From: Pelomonas sp963992225
GTDB taxonomy: Bacteria; Pseudomonadota; Gammaproteobacteria; Burkholderiales; Burkholderiaceae_C
NCBI GenBank assembly: GCA_963992225.1
Contig: CAXDTK010000002.1
Span: forward strand, 1-64,000
Direction of reading: 5' to 3'
DNA length: 64,000 nucleotides
This document shows, in pieces, positions 45,041-53,132 of this stretch. The notes beneath the pieces were generated by a model. That model saw nothing but the letters and a program-made list of their open reading frames with translations, ran no database searches and was not told the DNA's origin. The position numbers and the translations under genes were made by a program. Numbering within the stretch: the first letter of the stretch is position 1; the number at the start of each line of letters is the position of its first letter.

Positions 45041-45238
45041 TCATCGTCGCTTTCGGCGCTTCGCCTTCCGAGGCTTCGGCTGCTGTGGCCGGCTCCCGTC
45101 GGCATTCCTGCGACGGTTCTTCCAGGCGAGGACCAGCGCCAGTCCGATGATGACCGCAGCGCTCGCCAAGCCGCCGACCAGCATGAGCCCCAACTCGCCG
45201 TGCGAAAGACTCGAGAGGTTCCTGAACTCGTGCGGCAT
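45041..45238 (-). CDS. Small membrane protein with very basic tail
   Basis: A 65-residue protein: a short N-terminal stretch, one membrane helix (GLMLVGGLASAAVIIGLALVLAW) and a strongly basic C-terminus (KNRRRNADG, KPRKAKRRKRR). It starts 4 bp after the cytochrome c gene, so it may be an accessory subunit or assembly aid for it. No family recognised. Confidence 0.6.
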   Translation of the reverse strand: MPHEFRNLSSLSHGELGLMLVGGLASAAVIIGLALVLAWKNRRRNADGSRPQQPKPRKAKRRKRR

Positions 45239-45242
45239 CGGC

Positions 45243-45722
45243 TCAGCGCTGCTGGGACGAACTTCGGTTCATTTCGTCGTGCTTGGCCCGGATGCTGACG
45301 GGCCACTGGGCCTTGATCCAGGAGAGCGCGGCCACGATTTCGGCATCGGTCAGCACGCCCTTGTACGCAGGCATCGAGGATTCGTACGACGCCAGGTTGG
45401 CAGCCTTGGCGACGCCGAACTTCGTGATTTGGAACAGCGTCTCGTCGGGGTGGTGCCACGTGTGCCCGGTGGCGTCGTGTGGCGGTGCCGGCAGGCGGCC
45501 TTGCGCGTCTCTCTGGCGCCAGTTGGGCTGGCCCTCGAGCTTCGCCCCGTGACAGGCGGCACAGTGCGTTCCGTAGACCTGCCGCCCCCGCGCCGTCACC
45601 TCGACATCGTCAGGTTTGAGCAGCCCGGTGCTTGCCAGCTTTGGCGCCAGGCGCGAGATGGCAACGAGCAGGGCCACCGCCCCGATCGCAGCGACAGCCA
45701 GGAGCAACCGGCTTCGTTTCAT
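45243..45722 (-). CDS. Membrane-anchored c-type cytochrome
   Basis: A 159-residue monohaem cytochrome c. One N-terminal helix anchors or exports it. The haem site is CAACHG in YGTHCAACHGAKLEG; the likely axial Met is in SSMPAYKGVLTDAEIVAALSWIK, standard for class I cytochromes. A His-containing stretch (HDATGHTWHHPDETLFQ) is typical of cytochromes found beside copper oxidases. It may receive electrons released when the multicopper oxidase or other periplasmic proteins act, or deliver them to an oxidase. Confidence 0.88.
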   Translation of the reverse strand: MKRSRLLLAVAAIGAVALLVAISRLAPKLASTGLLKPDDVEVTARGRQVYGTHCAACHGAKLEGQPNWRQRDAQGRLPAPPHDATGHTWHHPDETLFQITKFGVAKAANLASYESSMPAYKGVLTDAEIVAALSWIKAQWPVSIRAKHDEMNRSSSQQR

Positions 45723-45741
45723 GCGCTCGTCCTGATCGGCC

Positions 45742-46281
45742 TCACATCCTCGCGTCTGATCGCAGGAGATCGCGCGCCTGCGTTCGGACCATCCGCCAGC
45801 TTGCAAAGCCCAGCCACGTCCCGATGCCTGCGGAGACCAGGCATGGGAGCAACTCCAGGTCGGGCCGCAAGGCCGCGAACGTCACCGCGATGCCACCGGC
45901 GCTGAAGGCCCAAAAGCGCATTTCGGCCCAACGGGCCCGCCAGTCCAACTGCACAAGGACCAGGAGGGCGGCGGCGGCGGTGACCAATGCGAGCGTGGCG
46001 CGCGCATGGCGGTGCCCCATCTCCCAGTAGCCCGCCAAGCCGGCCGCGATGATGGCGAACAGCGCAACGGCGGCCAGCAGCCCAAGCAGGCCGGCGAAGA
46101 GACATCGCACACCGGCGCGCCATGCATCCCATGGAGCGGCGGCGTCCATGCGCCAAAGGAACAGCCGATGCGCAGCAGCCGCGGAGGCCGCGAGCAACAC
46201 GCACTCATGCCACGCCAGACCCGCGGCACTCAGCGTCGCAACAATGCCGACGCTGAGCACCTTCGCGGCCGATGAGCGCAT
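45742..46281 (-). CDS. Integral membrane protein, CopD-like in position
   Basis: A 179-residue protein with about five membrane helices. His residues sit near helix ends (LAWHECVLL, GYWEMGHRHAR). It lies between the CusF-like and cytochrome genes. The size and position are compatible with a small CopD/cytochrome-b-like membrane partner, but no diagnostic motif is present, so the family is not assigned. Confidence 0.55.
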   Translation of the reverse strand: MRSSAAKVLSVGIVATLSAAGLAWHECVLLAASAAAAHRLFLWRMDAAAPWDAWRAGVRCLFAGLLGLLAAVALFAIIAAGLAGYWEMGHRHARATLALVTAAAALLVLVQLDWRARWAEMRFWAFSAGGIAVTFAALRPDLELLPCLVSAGIGTWLGFASWRMVRTQARDLLRSDARM

Positions 46282-46300
46282 CGCGCCGTCCTCGCAGGAC

Positions 46301-46645
46301 TTAGCGAACCACCTTGAGGTCCGTGACCGTGAACTTGCCCGCCTCGTTGACGGCCTTGAACTTCACCTTGTCTCCGGCCTTGACCTGGCCGAGCATGGCC
46401 TTGTCGCGCACGTTGAACACCATGGTCATGGCCGGCATTTCCAGGCTCTTGATGTCGCCATGCTTCAACGTGATCTTGGCCGCGTCGAGGTCGACCTTTC
46501 GGACTTCCGCGTCGGTCATCTCGTCGGCCGCGGCCGTCGGGCTGCTCGCGGCATGGTGACCCGCGTGCTCGTCGGCCTTCTGCTGTGCCCAGGCGGACGT
46601 ACTGAGGGCGATCGAGATCATCAGGGTGGAGAGTGCAGATTTCAT
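46301..46645 (-). CDS. CusF-like periplasmic copper-binding protein
   Basis: A 114-residue protein: signal (cleavage near AWA-QQ), a His-rich linker (DEHAGHHAA), then the CusF barrel with KITLKHGDIKSLEMPAMTMVFNVRDK and GDKVKFKAVN. The EMPAMTM element supplies the Met ligands of CusF; the Cu-capping Trp of E. coli CusF (in NWPEMTM) is replaced here by Leu-Glu. It probably binds Cu(I) or Ag(I) and passes it to an efflux pump. The pump itself (CusA/B) is not in the window. Confidence 0.9.
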   Translation of the reverse strand: MKSALSTLMISIALSTSAWAQQKADEHAGHHAASSPTAAADEMTDAEVRKVDLDAAKITLKHGDIKSLEMPAMTMVFNVRDKAMLGQVKAGDKVKFKAVNEAGKFTVTDLKVVR

Positions 46646-46662
46646 GACGTTCCTTTCTTGGG

Positions 46663-47154
46663 TCAACGATAGGAGCTGAAAACGCGCGTGCTGCCGTCCC
46701 GGGCGACGAGCAGCACGTCGAAGGGATCCCGCTGGTCGCCGTAGTCCGGGCCGTCCATGCCGGGAGAGCCGACGGGCATGCCGGGGACCGCCAAGCCCAC
46801 GGCGTCGGGCGCCTCCTTGATCAGGCGCAGCACATCGGCCGCAGGCACATGACCTTCGACGGCGTAGCGGCCGACCACCGCGGTATGGCAGGAGCCGAGA
46901 TTCGTCGGCAGCTTCATGCGGGCGCGAATCACCGTGTTGCCGACGTCGTGCACCGTCACGCGGAAGCCGCGCGACTCGACGTGCTTGATCCACTCCTTGC
47001 AACAGCCGCAGGACGGGCTCTTCCACACCTCCATGTGGACGGGCTGCGTCTGTGCGCGCAGCAGGCTTGGCCCCAGCAATGCGACGGCTCCAGAAGCCGC
47101 CAGCAGTGCCCGACGAGTCTTTCCCCGCCGCGTCACATCAATGCTTGTGGGCAT
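46663..47154 (-). CDS. DUF411 metal-binding protein
   Basis: A 163-residue DUF411 protein. The N-terminus (TRRGKTRRALLAASGAVALLG) looks like a Tat-type signal. The core has the family motif SPSCGCCKEWIKHVESRGF with three Cys, LGSCHTAVVGRYAVEGHVP and VPGMPVGSPGMDG with Met residues. Common in copper and other metal loci, and thought to bind or reduce metals. The 5' end overlaps the cupredoxin stop by 17 bases. Confidence 0.9.
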   Translation of the reverse strand: MPTSIDVTRRGKTRRALLAASGAVALLGPSLLRAQTQPVHMEVWKSPSCGCCKEWIKHVESRGFRVTVHDVGNTVIRARMKLPTNLGSCHTAVVGRYAVEGHVPAADVLRLIKEAPDAVGLAVPGMPVGSPGMDGPDYGDQRDPFDVLLVARDGSTRVFSSYR

Positions 47155-47662
47155 GCCCGTCACCCTTGGCACTCGACGCGGCAACCTTGATCTTGCCGAC
47201 CATGCCGGCCTGGTAGTGGCCCGCGATCAAGCATGCGAAGTCGAAGTCGCCGGGCCGGTTGAAGGTCCAGACGATCTCCCCGGTCTTGCCCGGGGCGACG
47301 TGGGCCATGTACGGCTCGTCGTGTTCCATGTTCGGGAACTTCACCATCAGTTCGGCATGCTTGTCGTTCTCGGCCTTCGTGCCGATCACGAACTCGTGCA
47401 TGGTCTTGCCGGCATTGCGCACAACGAACTTGACGGTTTCTCCCTGTCGCACCTCGATCCGTTCCGGCGTAAAGCGCATGTTGTCGCCCATGCCGATTTC
47501 GATCGTCCGCTTGGCGGACTTGCCGTCCCCGGCAATCCCCCAGTCCTTCTGTTCCTTCTTGACCGGGCCGGCCTTCTTGGCATGGTCCTGGTCGCCGTGC
47601 GCCATTGCGGAGGCAGAGATGGCCACGAGCGCAGCCGCGAGAAATTGCTTGAACTGCTTCAT
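47138..47662 (-). CDS. Periplasmic cupredoxin (plastocyanin-like)
   Basis: A 174-residue exported blue-copper-type protein. After the signal (ASAMA-HGDQ) comes a sandwich with VRQGETVKFVVRNAGKTMHEFVIG, supplying the first His, and GDFDFACLIAGHYQAGMVGKIKV, supplying Cys, His and Met ligands in the C-x4-H-x4-M order. A His-rich tail follows (GDGHAHKH). It may carry electrons from or copper to the multicopper oxidase encoded directly upstream. AGGAAACCTG precedes the ATG. Confidence 0.9.
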   Translation of the reverse strand: MKQFKQFLAAALVAISASAMAHGDQDHAKKAGPVKKEQKDWGIAGDGKSAKRTIEIGMGDNMRFTPERIEVRQGETVKFVVRNAGKTMHEFVIGTKAENDKHAELMVKFPNMEHDEPYMAHVAPGKTGEIVWTFNRPGDFDFACLIAGHYQAGMVGKIKVAASSAKGDGHAHKH

Positions 47663-47714
47663 CAGGTTTCCTTCCTGTTGCGGATTGGACAGATTGAGAG
47701 TCGGCTCGCGCCGC

Positions 47715-49133
47715 TCAGTTGTGGCCTGCATGCCCGCCGCCGGGTTTGCGCACCTTGACTTCGACCTCTTGGCCCGGTTTTGCGACCGAGGGCATCGAGC
47801 CGCTCCCTTCCGCCTTGAAGCGTGCCGGGTCCGGCAGCGCGCCGGTGAACTCGTAGGCCACCGTGCCGGGCGGGTGCTTGTACCAACCCGGGTCGCTGTA
47901 GTCGCCGCGCCTCTGTCCCTTGCGGACCTTCACGACGCTGAACATGCCGCCCATGCCGACCGAACCGAACGGCCCCTGCCCCGTCATCATGGCCGCGGTG
48001 TTGTCGGGCAGCGGCATCTCCATCTCAGTCATGTCCTTCATGCCGCGCTCGCCCATCACCATGTACTCGGGCACGAGCTTGGTGATCTGCCGCGCGACAC
48101 CGCGATGGTCCACGCCGATCATCGTCGGCACGTCGTGACCCATCGCGTTCATCGTGTGGTGGCTCTTGTGGCAATGGAAGGCCCAGTCGCCTTCCTCGTC
48201 GGCGAGGAACTCAACCTGCCGCATCTGCCCGACCGCGATGTCTTCGGTCACTTCGTACTTTCGCGTGCTCTTCGGCGTCGGCCCGCCGTCGGTGCCGGTG
48301 ACCAGGAACTCGTGCCCGTGCAGGTGGATCGGGTGGTTCGTCATCGTCAGGTTGCCGATGCGGATGCGAACCTTGTCCATATGGCTCACCACCAGCGGGT
48401 CGATGCCGGGGAAGATCCGGCTGTTCCAGCTCCACAGGTTGAAGTCCAGCATCGTCATGATCTTCGGCGTGTAGCTGCCCGGATCGATGTCATAGGCGTT
48501 GAGCAGGAAGCAGAAGTCGCGGTCCACCTCGTCGATCAGCGGGTGCTTGTTCTTCGGATGCGTGATCCAGAAGCCCATCATCCCCATCGCCATCTGCACC
48601 ATCTCGTCAGCGTGCGGGTGGTACATGAAGGTGCCGGGGCGGCGCGCGACGAACTCGTACACGTAGGTCTTGCCCGGTGGGATGCCAGGCTGGTTCAGCC
48701 CCGTTACGCCGTCCATGCCGTTGGGCAGGCGCTGGCCGTGCCAGTGGATGCTGGTCAACTCGCCAAGTTTGTTGGTGACGAAGATGCGCACGCGGTCACC
48801 TTCGACCACCTCGATCGTCGGCCCCGGGCTCTGGCCGTTGTAGCCCCACAGGTGAGCCTTGAAGCCGGGGCTCATCTCGCGCACCACCGGCTCGGCGACG
48901 AGGTGGAACTCCTTCACGCCGTTGTTCATGCGCCAGGGCAGCGTCCAGCCGTTGAGCGTGACGACCGGGTTGTAGGGCCGGCCGGTGTTGGGCACCAGCG
49001 GCGGCATCGTGTCGGGCTTGGTCTGGATGACCGGCTCGGGCAATGCCGCCATCGCGACCTTGCTGACCGCTGCGGCGCTCACCGCGGCGGTCACTGCGCC
49101 AGCGCCGCCGATGAAGTTGCGTCGGGAAACCAT
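47715..49133 (-). CDS. Tat-exported multicopper oxidase
   Basis: A 472-residue three-domain copper oxidase with a Tat signal (SRRNFIGG). Type 2/3 copper motifs are SIHWHGQRLP, MYHPHADEM, HPIHLHGHEF and FHCHKSHHTMNAM; the last includes the type 1 Cys and His with Met. Met-rich segments (EMVQMAMGMMG, MKDMTEMEMPLP) suggest Cu(I) handling. It is clearly different from the CopA/PcoA-type oxidase at 35-1819. Neighbours (cupredoxin, DUF411, CusF-like, TolC-like lipoprotein) support periplasmic copper detoxification. Confidence 0.92.
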   Translation of the reverse strand: MVSRRNFIGGAGAVTAAVSAAAVSKVAMAALPEPVIQTKPDTMPPLVPNTGRPYNPVVTLNGWTLPWRMNNGVKEFHLVAEPVVREMSPGFKAHLWGYNGQSPGPTIEVVEGDRVRIFVTNKLGELTSIHWHGQRLPNGMDGVTGLNQPGIPPGKTYVYEFVARRPGTFMYHPHADEMVQMAMGMMGFWITHPKNKHPLIDEVDRDFCFLLNAYDIDPGSYTPKIMTMLDFNLWSWNSRIFPGIDPLVVSHMDKVRIRIGNLTMTNHPIHLHGHEFLVTGTDGGPTPKSTRKYEVTEDIAVGQMRQVEFLADEEGDWAFHCHKSHHTMNAMGHDVPTMIGVDHRGVARQITKLVPEYMVMGERGMKDMTEMEMPLPDNTAAMMTGQGPFGSVGMGGMFSVVKVRKGQRRGDYSDPGWYKHPPGTVAYEFTGALPDPARFKAEGSGSMPSVAKPGQEVEVKVRKPGGGHAGHN

Positions 49134-49157
49134 GTTCGAGATCCTTGATTGAAGGGG

Positions 49158-50609
49158 TCAGTGGCCGGCGCCGCCGCCATCTACCGCTGCGGCGGCAGGG
49201 CCAGTGGGCGAGGCCATGGCCGCTTTGCCGATGAGTGCCATGTCGAGATCCGACTGGGCCAGCCAGAAGTCGCGCAGCGACTCGATGTATGCATTGACGC
49301 TCGTGATCTGGGAGCGTGCGTCGGCAAGGAGCTCGAAGACCCCGATGATCATTCCGTTGTAGCGCAGCCCCTGCTCTTCCGAGATCCGTTTCTTGAGCGG
49401 CACGATCTCGTCACGCTGGTGGCGCGCGATGTCGTAGGCGGACCGGTAGTTGCCATAGGCCTCGCGAACCTCCGAGCGGGCGTTGATCGCGGTCTCCGCC
49501 GCACGATGCAGCGCCTGCATGTAGATCGCTTCGGCGCGTGCCACCCGGGCGCCGCCCCAGTCGAAGAGGGGCAGCTCCAGGCCGATCTCCCAGCCCGTCT
49601 GACGCGGGGCCTCATTGGACGTGTTGCGCACCAGCCCGAGTTCCAGCACGTTGATGAAACGCGTCGTGCGGGTCAGACCCAGGTTCTGTGCGGTCTGCTC
49701 CGCGCCCAGCTTGGCGGCCTGCACGTCGAGTCGCTGTGACATCGCGACGGCTTCGATGTCGGGCTGATTTCGCACCTCGGCCGGCAGGTCCGGCAGGCGC
49801 TCGGGCAACTGGAACTGGGTCTGATCGCCCCAGACGCCCAACAGGCGCGCCAGCCGCTCACGCGAAGCACGCTGCGCCTGGTCGGCGCGAGCGAGGCCCA
49901 GGGCGGCGTCGGCGTAGAAGGCCTGCTCCCGCGCCCGCGCCAGCTTGCTGAAGTTGCCGACCTGCTCCATGCGCCGAGCCAGCTCGGCGCTCGCTTCGGC
50001 CGTCTGCTTCACCTGCCGCATGTAGCGCACGGTCTCTTCGGCTGCGACGGCCTGGAAGTAGGCCTTGCGCGTCTCGGCCGCGCGCGACAGAACATCCATC
50101 GTGACTTCGCGCTTGACCTGCTCGAAGCGGCGCGCTTCCAGCCGCGAAACCATGGGCAGCGTCAACAGCCGTGCGAGGTTCAGGTGCAACCCGCGTTCCA
50201 GCTCGATCTCGTCGCCCTTCCGAAGGCGCCCGAACGTAAATCCGGGGTTCGGCAGGCGCCCGGCCTGCACGACCTCGGCCTCGGTGATGCCGAGGTCCTG
50301 AAAACGAGCCTGCAGACCGCGGTTGTTGAGCAGGGCGACCTGAACCGCATCGTCAACGCTGAGCGGCTTGGCGAGCAACTCCTGGACGCGGCGATCGATG
50401 GCGTCGGCATCGGCATCACTGCGCGCCCAGCGGACGTCCTTGCCGAGCTTGTCCTTGGCCGCGGACTCGATCGACGAGAACCCCGCGTCCGGCGAGAAGC
50501 TGGCGCAGCCCGCAAGCACTGCGGAAGCCAGGAGGACGACGAGCAGGCCCGAGCGCCGCACGCTCGGGCGGTCGGGCGCGACACGCCCGAGATGGGAAGG
50601 TGAATTCAT
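49158..50609 (-). CDS. TolC/CusC-like outer-membrane efflux lipoprotein
   Basis: A 483-residue outer-membrane factor. The signal ends in a lipobox (VLAGCASF), then the coiled-coil repeats of the TolC family (LAKPLSVDDAVQVALLNNRGLQARFQDLGI, RMEQVGNFSKLARAREQAFYADAALGLARADQ, RYNGMIIGVFELLADARSQ). Unusually, no membrane-fusion protein or RND pump accompanies it in the window, so either it works with a pump encoded elsewhere or it has a separate task in this operon. Confidence 0.9.
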   Translation of the reverse strand: MNSPSHLGRVAPDRPSVRRSGLLVVLLASAVLAGCASFSPDAGFSSIESAAKDKLGKDVRWARSDADADAIDRRVQELLAKPLSVDDAVQVALLNNRGLQARFQDLGITEAEVVQAGRLPNPGFTFGRLRKGDEIELERGLHLNLARLLTLPMVSRLEARRFEQVKREVTMDVLSRAAETRKAYFQAVAAEETVRYMRQVKQTAEASAELARRMEQVGNFSKLARAREQAFYADAALGLARADQAQRASRERLARLLGVWGDQTQFQLPERLPDLPAEVRNQPDIEAVAMSQRLDVQAAKLGAEQTAQNLGLTRTTRFINVLELGLVRNTSNEAPRQTGWEIGLELPLFDWGGARVARAEAIYMQALHRAAETAINARSEVREAYGNYRSAYDIARHQRDEIVPLKKRISEEQGLRYNGMIIGVFELLADARSQITSVNAYIESLRDFWLAQSDLDMALIGKAAMASPTGPAAAAVDGGGAGH

Positions 50610-50619
50610 CCGCTTGACC

Positions 50620-50970
50620 TCAGTTCATCTTGTGCCCGCCGTGCCCGGCGGGTGCGCTGGCCGGCGCCGGCGTTGCCGGCTTCGAAGGCGCGTTGTTCGT
50701 GGCGGGTGCGTCAGGCTGCCGAGCCTCGCGCGCATAGGCCCGCCAGCCTCCGACGCGGTTGACGGTCTCGTTGGCTTCGCGCCAGGATCCCACGGGCTGT
50801 TCGGCGTGACGCTGGTATCCGCCAAGCGTCGACTGGAACACCAGGGGCGGAACGGCGGCCGAGGAATCGAGTGGATCGGCTCTCTTGCCGGCCGCGCTTT
50901 GGGCCAGGCTCGCAGAGCAGACCGCAACCAGGAATGCCGGCGCAAGCCAGCGGAACATGGCAATCTTCAT
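50620..50970 (-). CDS. Exported Pro/Ala-rich protein with TolC-like partner position
   Basis: A 116-residue exported protein (signal ends SLA-QSAAG). The middle has QSTLGGYQRHAEQPVGSWREANETVNRVGGWRAYAREA, a pattern I have seen in small proteins encoded before copper TolC-like genes; the tail is Pro/Ala-rich and ends GHGGHKMN. GAGG precedes the ATG. It is 10 bp upstream of the lipoprotein gene and heads the operon on this strand. No function is known. Confidence 0.7.
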   Translation of the reverse strand: MKIAMFRWLAPAFLVAVCSASLAQSAAGKRADPLDSSAAVPPLVFQSTLGGYQRHAEQPVGSWREANETVNRVGGWRAYAREARQPDAPATNNAPSKPATPAPASAPAGHGGHKMN

Positions 50971-51076
50971 GACATCCTCGCTTGAGTCGGTCCGGCTCAC
51001 CAGGCCTGCTGAGCAGGCGTTGGACCGGTTCACGATGCTGGTCGTATCGCCGCGGGGCGATCAACCAGGGTGGCAG

Positions 51077-51517
51077 TCAGGCGAGGATCAGGCGGGGAGG
51101 CCTGTGCGGCACGTGCGCAAAGACCGCTGGAAAGCGGGTTTCCAGGAAGGCAACAGCAGTTGATGTCGAATCCGCATGGGAAATGCTCACCCGCTCGAGC
51201 GCGGGCGCTGCAACGCTGCAGCACGGAGCGCAACTGCTGCACTTCATCTTCAGCTGCGCCGAATGTCCCGTCGAAGGATCCGCCGCCGTCTGGAGAACTT
51301 CGTTCACCGCCTCGGTTGCGCTGACGGAGTCGTCGAACCGGAGTTCCTCGCGCGCATCAGCGGAGTCAACGTGCGTGGTGTGCTGAACGACCTCGCCAGA
51401 CTGGCTGGGAGAGTGGTGTCCCGGCCCGCACCCACCCATGGTCACCGCTGCCAAGCCCTTCAGGGGGACAGCAGCAGCGATGAACCAGATGAGAAGGAGG
51501 CGAACCACACCCGACAT
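51077..51517 (-). CDS. Exported Cys/His protein of copper loci
   Basis: A 146-residue protein with a signal/anchor helix (VVRLLLIWFIAAAVPLKGLAA), then MGGCGPGHHSPS, an acidic middle and a CSSCAPCC cluster (about residues 93-100). The order GCGPxHH ... KCSxCAxCC ... RPPR matches small uncharacterised proteins near CopRS-controlled genes. It is separated by 106 bp from the next operon. Possible copper trap. The start is ATG at 51517. Confidence 0.7.
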   Translation of the reverse strand: MSGVVRLLLIWFIAAAVPLKGLAAVTMGGCGPGHHSPSQSGEVVQHTTHVDSADAREELRFDDSVSATEAVNEVLQTAADPSTGHSAQLKMKCSSCAPCCSVAAPALERVSISHADSTSTAVAFLETRFPAVFAHVPHRPPRLILA

Positions 51518-51665
51518 ACCCGGAACTTTACCCTAGTGCATTGAGAAACATCATCCTGCGCCGCAGTCTACGGATTGCCGTCCGACACGATCCGCTCAAA
51601 AGGCTTACGGAATCGTCATGTTTTCGAGACTTCTGGCCGACGGCCGTGGTTGGTCTTCGCCGGTC

Positions 51666-52217
51666 TCATCCGACGTCGGCCACCATGGGAACGCGAAGGA
51701 CACGATCCCTGCTCGCCTCGTCGCCGGGCTCGAACTCGTAGGTGCTTCCCCAAGCCCAAACCGAGCCGACAAGTTCAAGGAATCGGATCTCGCCTGCGGC
51801 ACCGCTGATGATCGCCTGGGCCTCTCCTCGTGCCCAGGTCGCCCGCAGGGCATGCTCACCGGGCGGCAGCCTCAAGCGGACAAAGGACTCTGGCACGGTC
51901 TCGGTCTGTGCACTTCCGTCGACGGTCAGCTTGACGACGTTGGCGGCATCAGCCCACCGCTTGCGCACCACGTACACCGTGAGCCTATCCGCCGAAACGG
52001 CGAATCGCTTGGCCTCGGCCTCCACGGTGGGCGGCGGCACGGGCGCACGGGTGCAGGTCAGCTTGTAGCGTGGCGCCTTGCCGACACGGTGACACCACGT
52101 GCCATCGGCATTTACCGGCCGAATGGGCTTGGACGCACACGCAGCGAGAAGCAGCGTGCCTGAGCCGAGCGCGATCAATGCGGCTCGGCGTCCCATCGTG
52201 GACTGAGTCTTTCGCAT
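51666..52217 (-). CDS. DUF2846-like lipoprotein
   Basis: A 183-residue protein with a lipobox (LLLAACASK). The body has a sandwich-like pattern: LTVYVVRKRWADAANVVKLTVDG, VRLRLPPGEHALRATWARGEA, GEIRFLELVGSVWAWGSTYEF. This is the DUF2846-type pattern of small lipoproteins (carboxypeptidase-like beta fold). Two Cys (WCHRVG, LTCTRAP) lie before it. GGAGG precedes the ATG. No clear link to copper other than location. Confidence 0.75.
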   Translation of the reverse strand: MRKTQSTMGRRAALIALGSGTLLLAACASKPIRPVNADGTWCHRVGKAPRYKLTCTRAPVPPPTVEAEAKRFAVSADRLTVYVVRKRWADAANVVKLTVDGSAQTETVPESFVRLRLPPGEHALRATWARGEAQAIISGAAGEIRFLELVGSVWAWGSTYEFEPGDEASRDRVLRVPMVADVG

Positions 52218-52367
52218 CAGACCTCCGGGCGTTCGCCCCCTACAACCGAGATCGGCTGGCTGCACCAGCCGGCGCTTCATCAGAGGGCTGTCGGTAGCCC
52301 GACGATGGGCGGACGACGCTACTGATTGGCCACGTCGTCTTGATGCCGCCCGCCCACCGCCGATGCA

Positions 52368-52853
52368 TCAGCGATGCACGTGCGAGGTGGCTGTCGCGCC
52401 GCTCTGGTGACCACTGCGGCTCAGCCCACCGGGGACGTTGACTGCGCCTGCCTGGGAAGGCTTGCCGGCATTCGCAGCGTTGCGCGTGTCGCCCTGCACG
52501 CCGACGTAGACCGCCCCGGCTTCGCCACCGACATCGAGCCAGCCGTCGGCCGTAACCGGGTTACGCCTGGCTTCGATCGTCTCCGCGATGACCGCCGCTC
52601 GCGTCTTGCTGGGGTTGTTCGTCCCGACGAAGACCCAGCCCGCCTCGCCCCCGACTTCGCGCCAACCGTTGGCCGTAACCGGATTGCGCTTCCATGCCTC
52701 GAGTTCCTTGATGACGTCGGCGCGCGACTTTGCCGACGGCATTGCATGGGTCGTGAAGCCGGCTTCACCCGGAACCGCGGTGATGCCGGAGGTCGCCAGC
52801 GCGGGCAGAGACACGGCACTCACCAACGCGATCAGACTGAAACGGTACTTCAT
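52368..52853 (-). CDS. Exported protein with two tandem 35-residue repeats
   Basis: A 161-residue exported protein (signal ends PALA-TSG). The mature part contains a tandem repeat: SRADVIKELEAWKRNPVTANG followed by WREVGGEAGWVFVG, then TRAAVIAETIEARRNPVTADG followed by WLDVGGEAGAVYVG. The SRADVxxEL start is the DUF4148 mark of small periplasmic proteins in Burkholderiales. The tail has His (SHVHR). AGGAG precedes the ATG, and a CopR-type box is about 110 bp upstream. Confidence 0.8.
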   Translation of the reverse strand: MKYRFSLIALVSAVSLPALATSGITAVPGEAGFTTHAMPSAKSRADVIKELEAWKRNPVTANGWREVGGEAGWVFVGTNNPSKTRAAVIAETIEARRNPVTADGWLDVGGEAGAVYVGVQGDTRNAANAGKPSQAGAVNVPGGLSRSGHQSGATATSHVHR

Positions 52854-52963
52854 GATGGACTCCTGTGATGGGTGCACCTCTTGTGGGGGTTCACCGGTTG
52901 CGGTGCTTTCGTGCACCGTGGAGCCACTGTAGGAATCGCGCGCCGACAGACTGCTTGCCAGTC

Positions 52964-52981
52964 CATTACAACTTCGTCAAG
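52964..52981 (-). promoter_or_regulatory. CopR/CusR-type response-regulator box
   Basis: On the minus strand, TTGACGAAGTTGTAAT runs from 52980 to 52965, fitting the TGAC-N4-TTGTAAT form seen in heavy-metal response-regulator sites. It lies in the 279-bp gap behind copS, about 110 bp upstream of the repeat protein gene (start 52853), which it probably controls. The rest of the gap (52854-53132) shows nothing else I can name. Confidence 0.5.
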
Positions 52982-53132
52982 TAGCGGCCCAACGTCATGC
53001 GATGCCAACTCGTGTACCGCTCAGACCCATGCTCTGCTCTGGCAAGGTGTGCGGCGCCCCCAATGCCACTGCCATGGTCAAAGGCATCGGCAAAGCCAAT
53101 CGCTTCGGACTTGTGCTGCCGGTAAGGGACGG

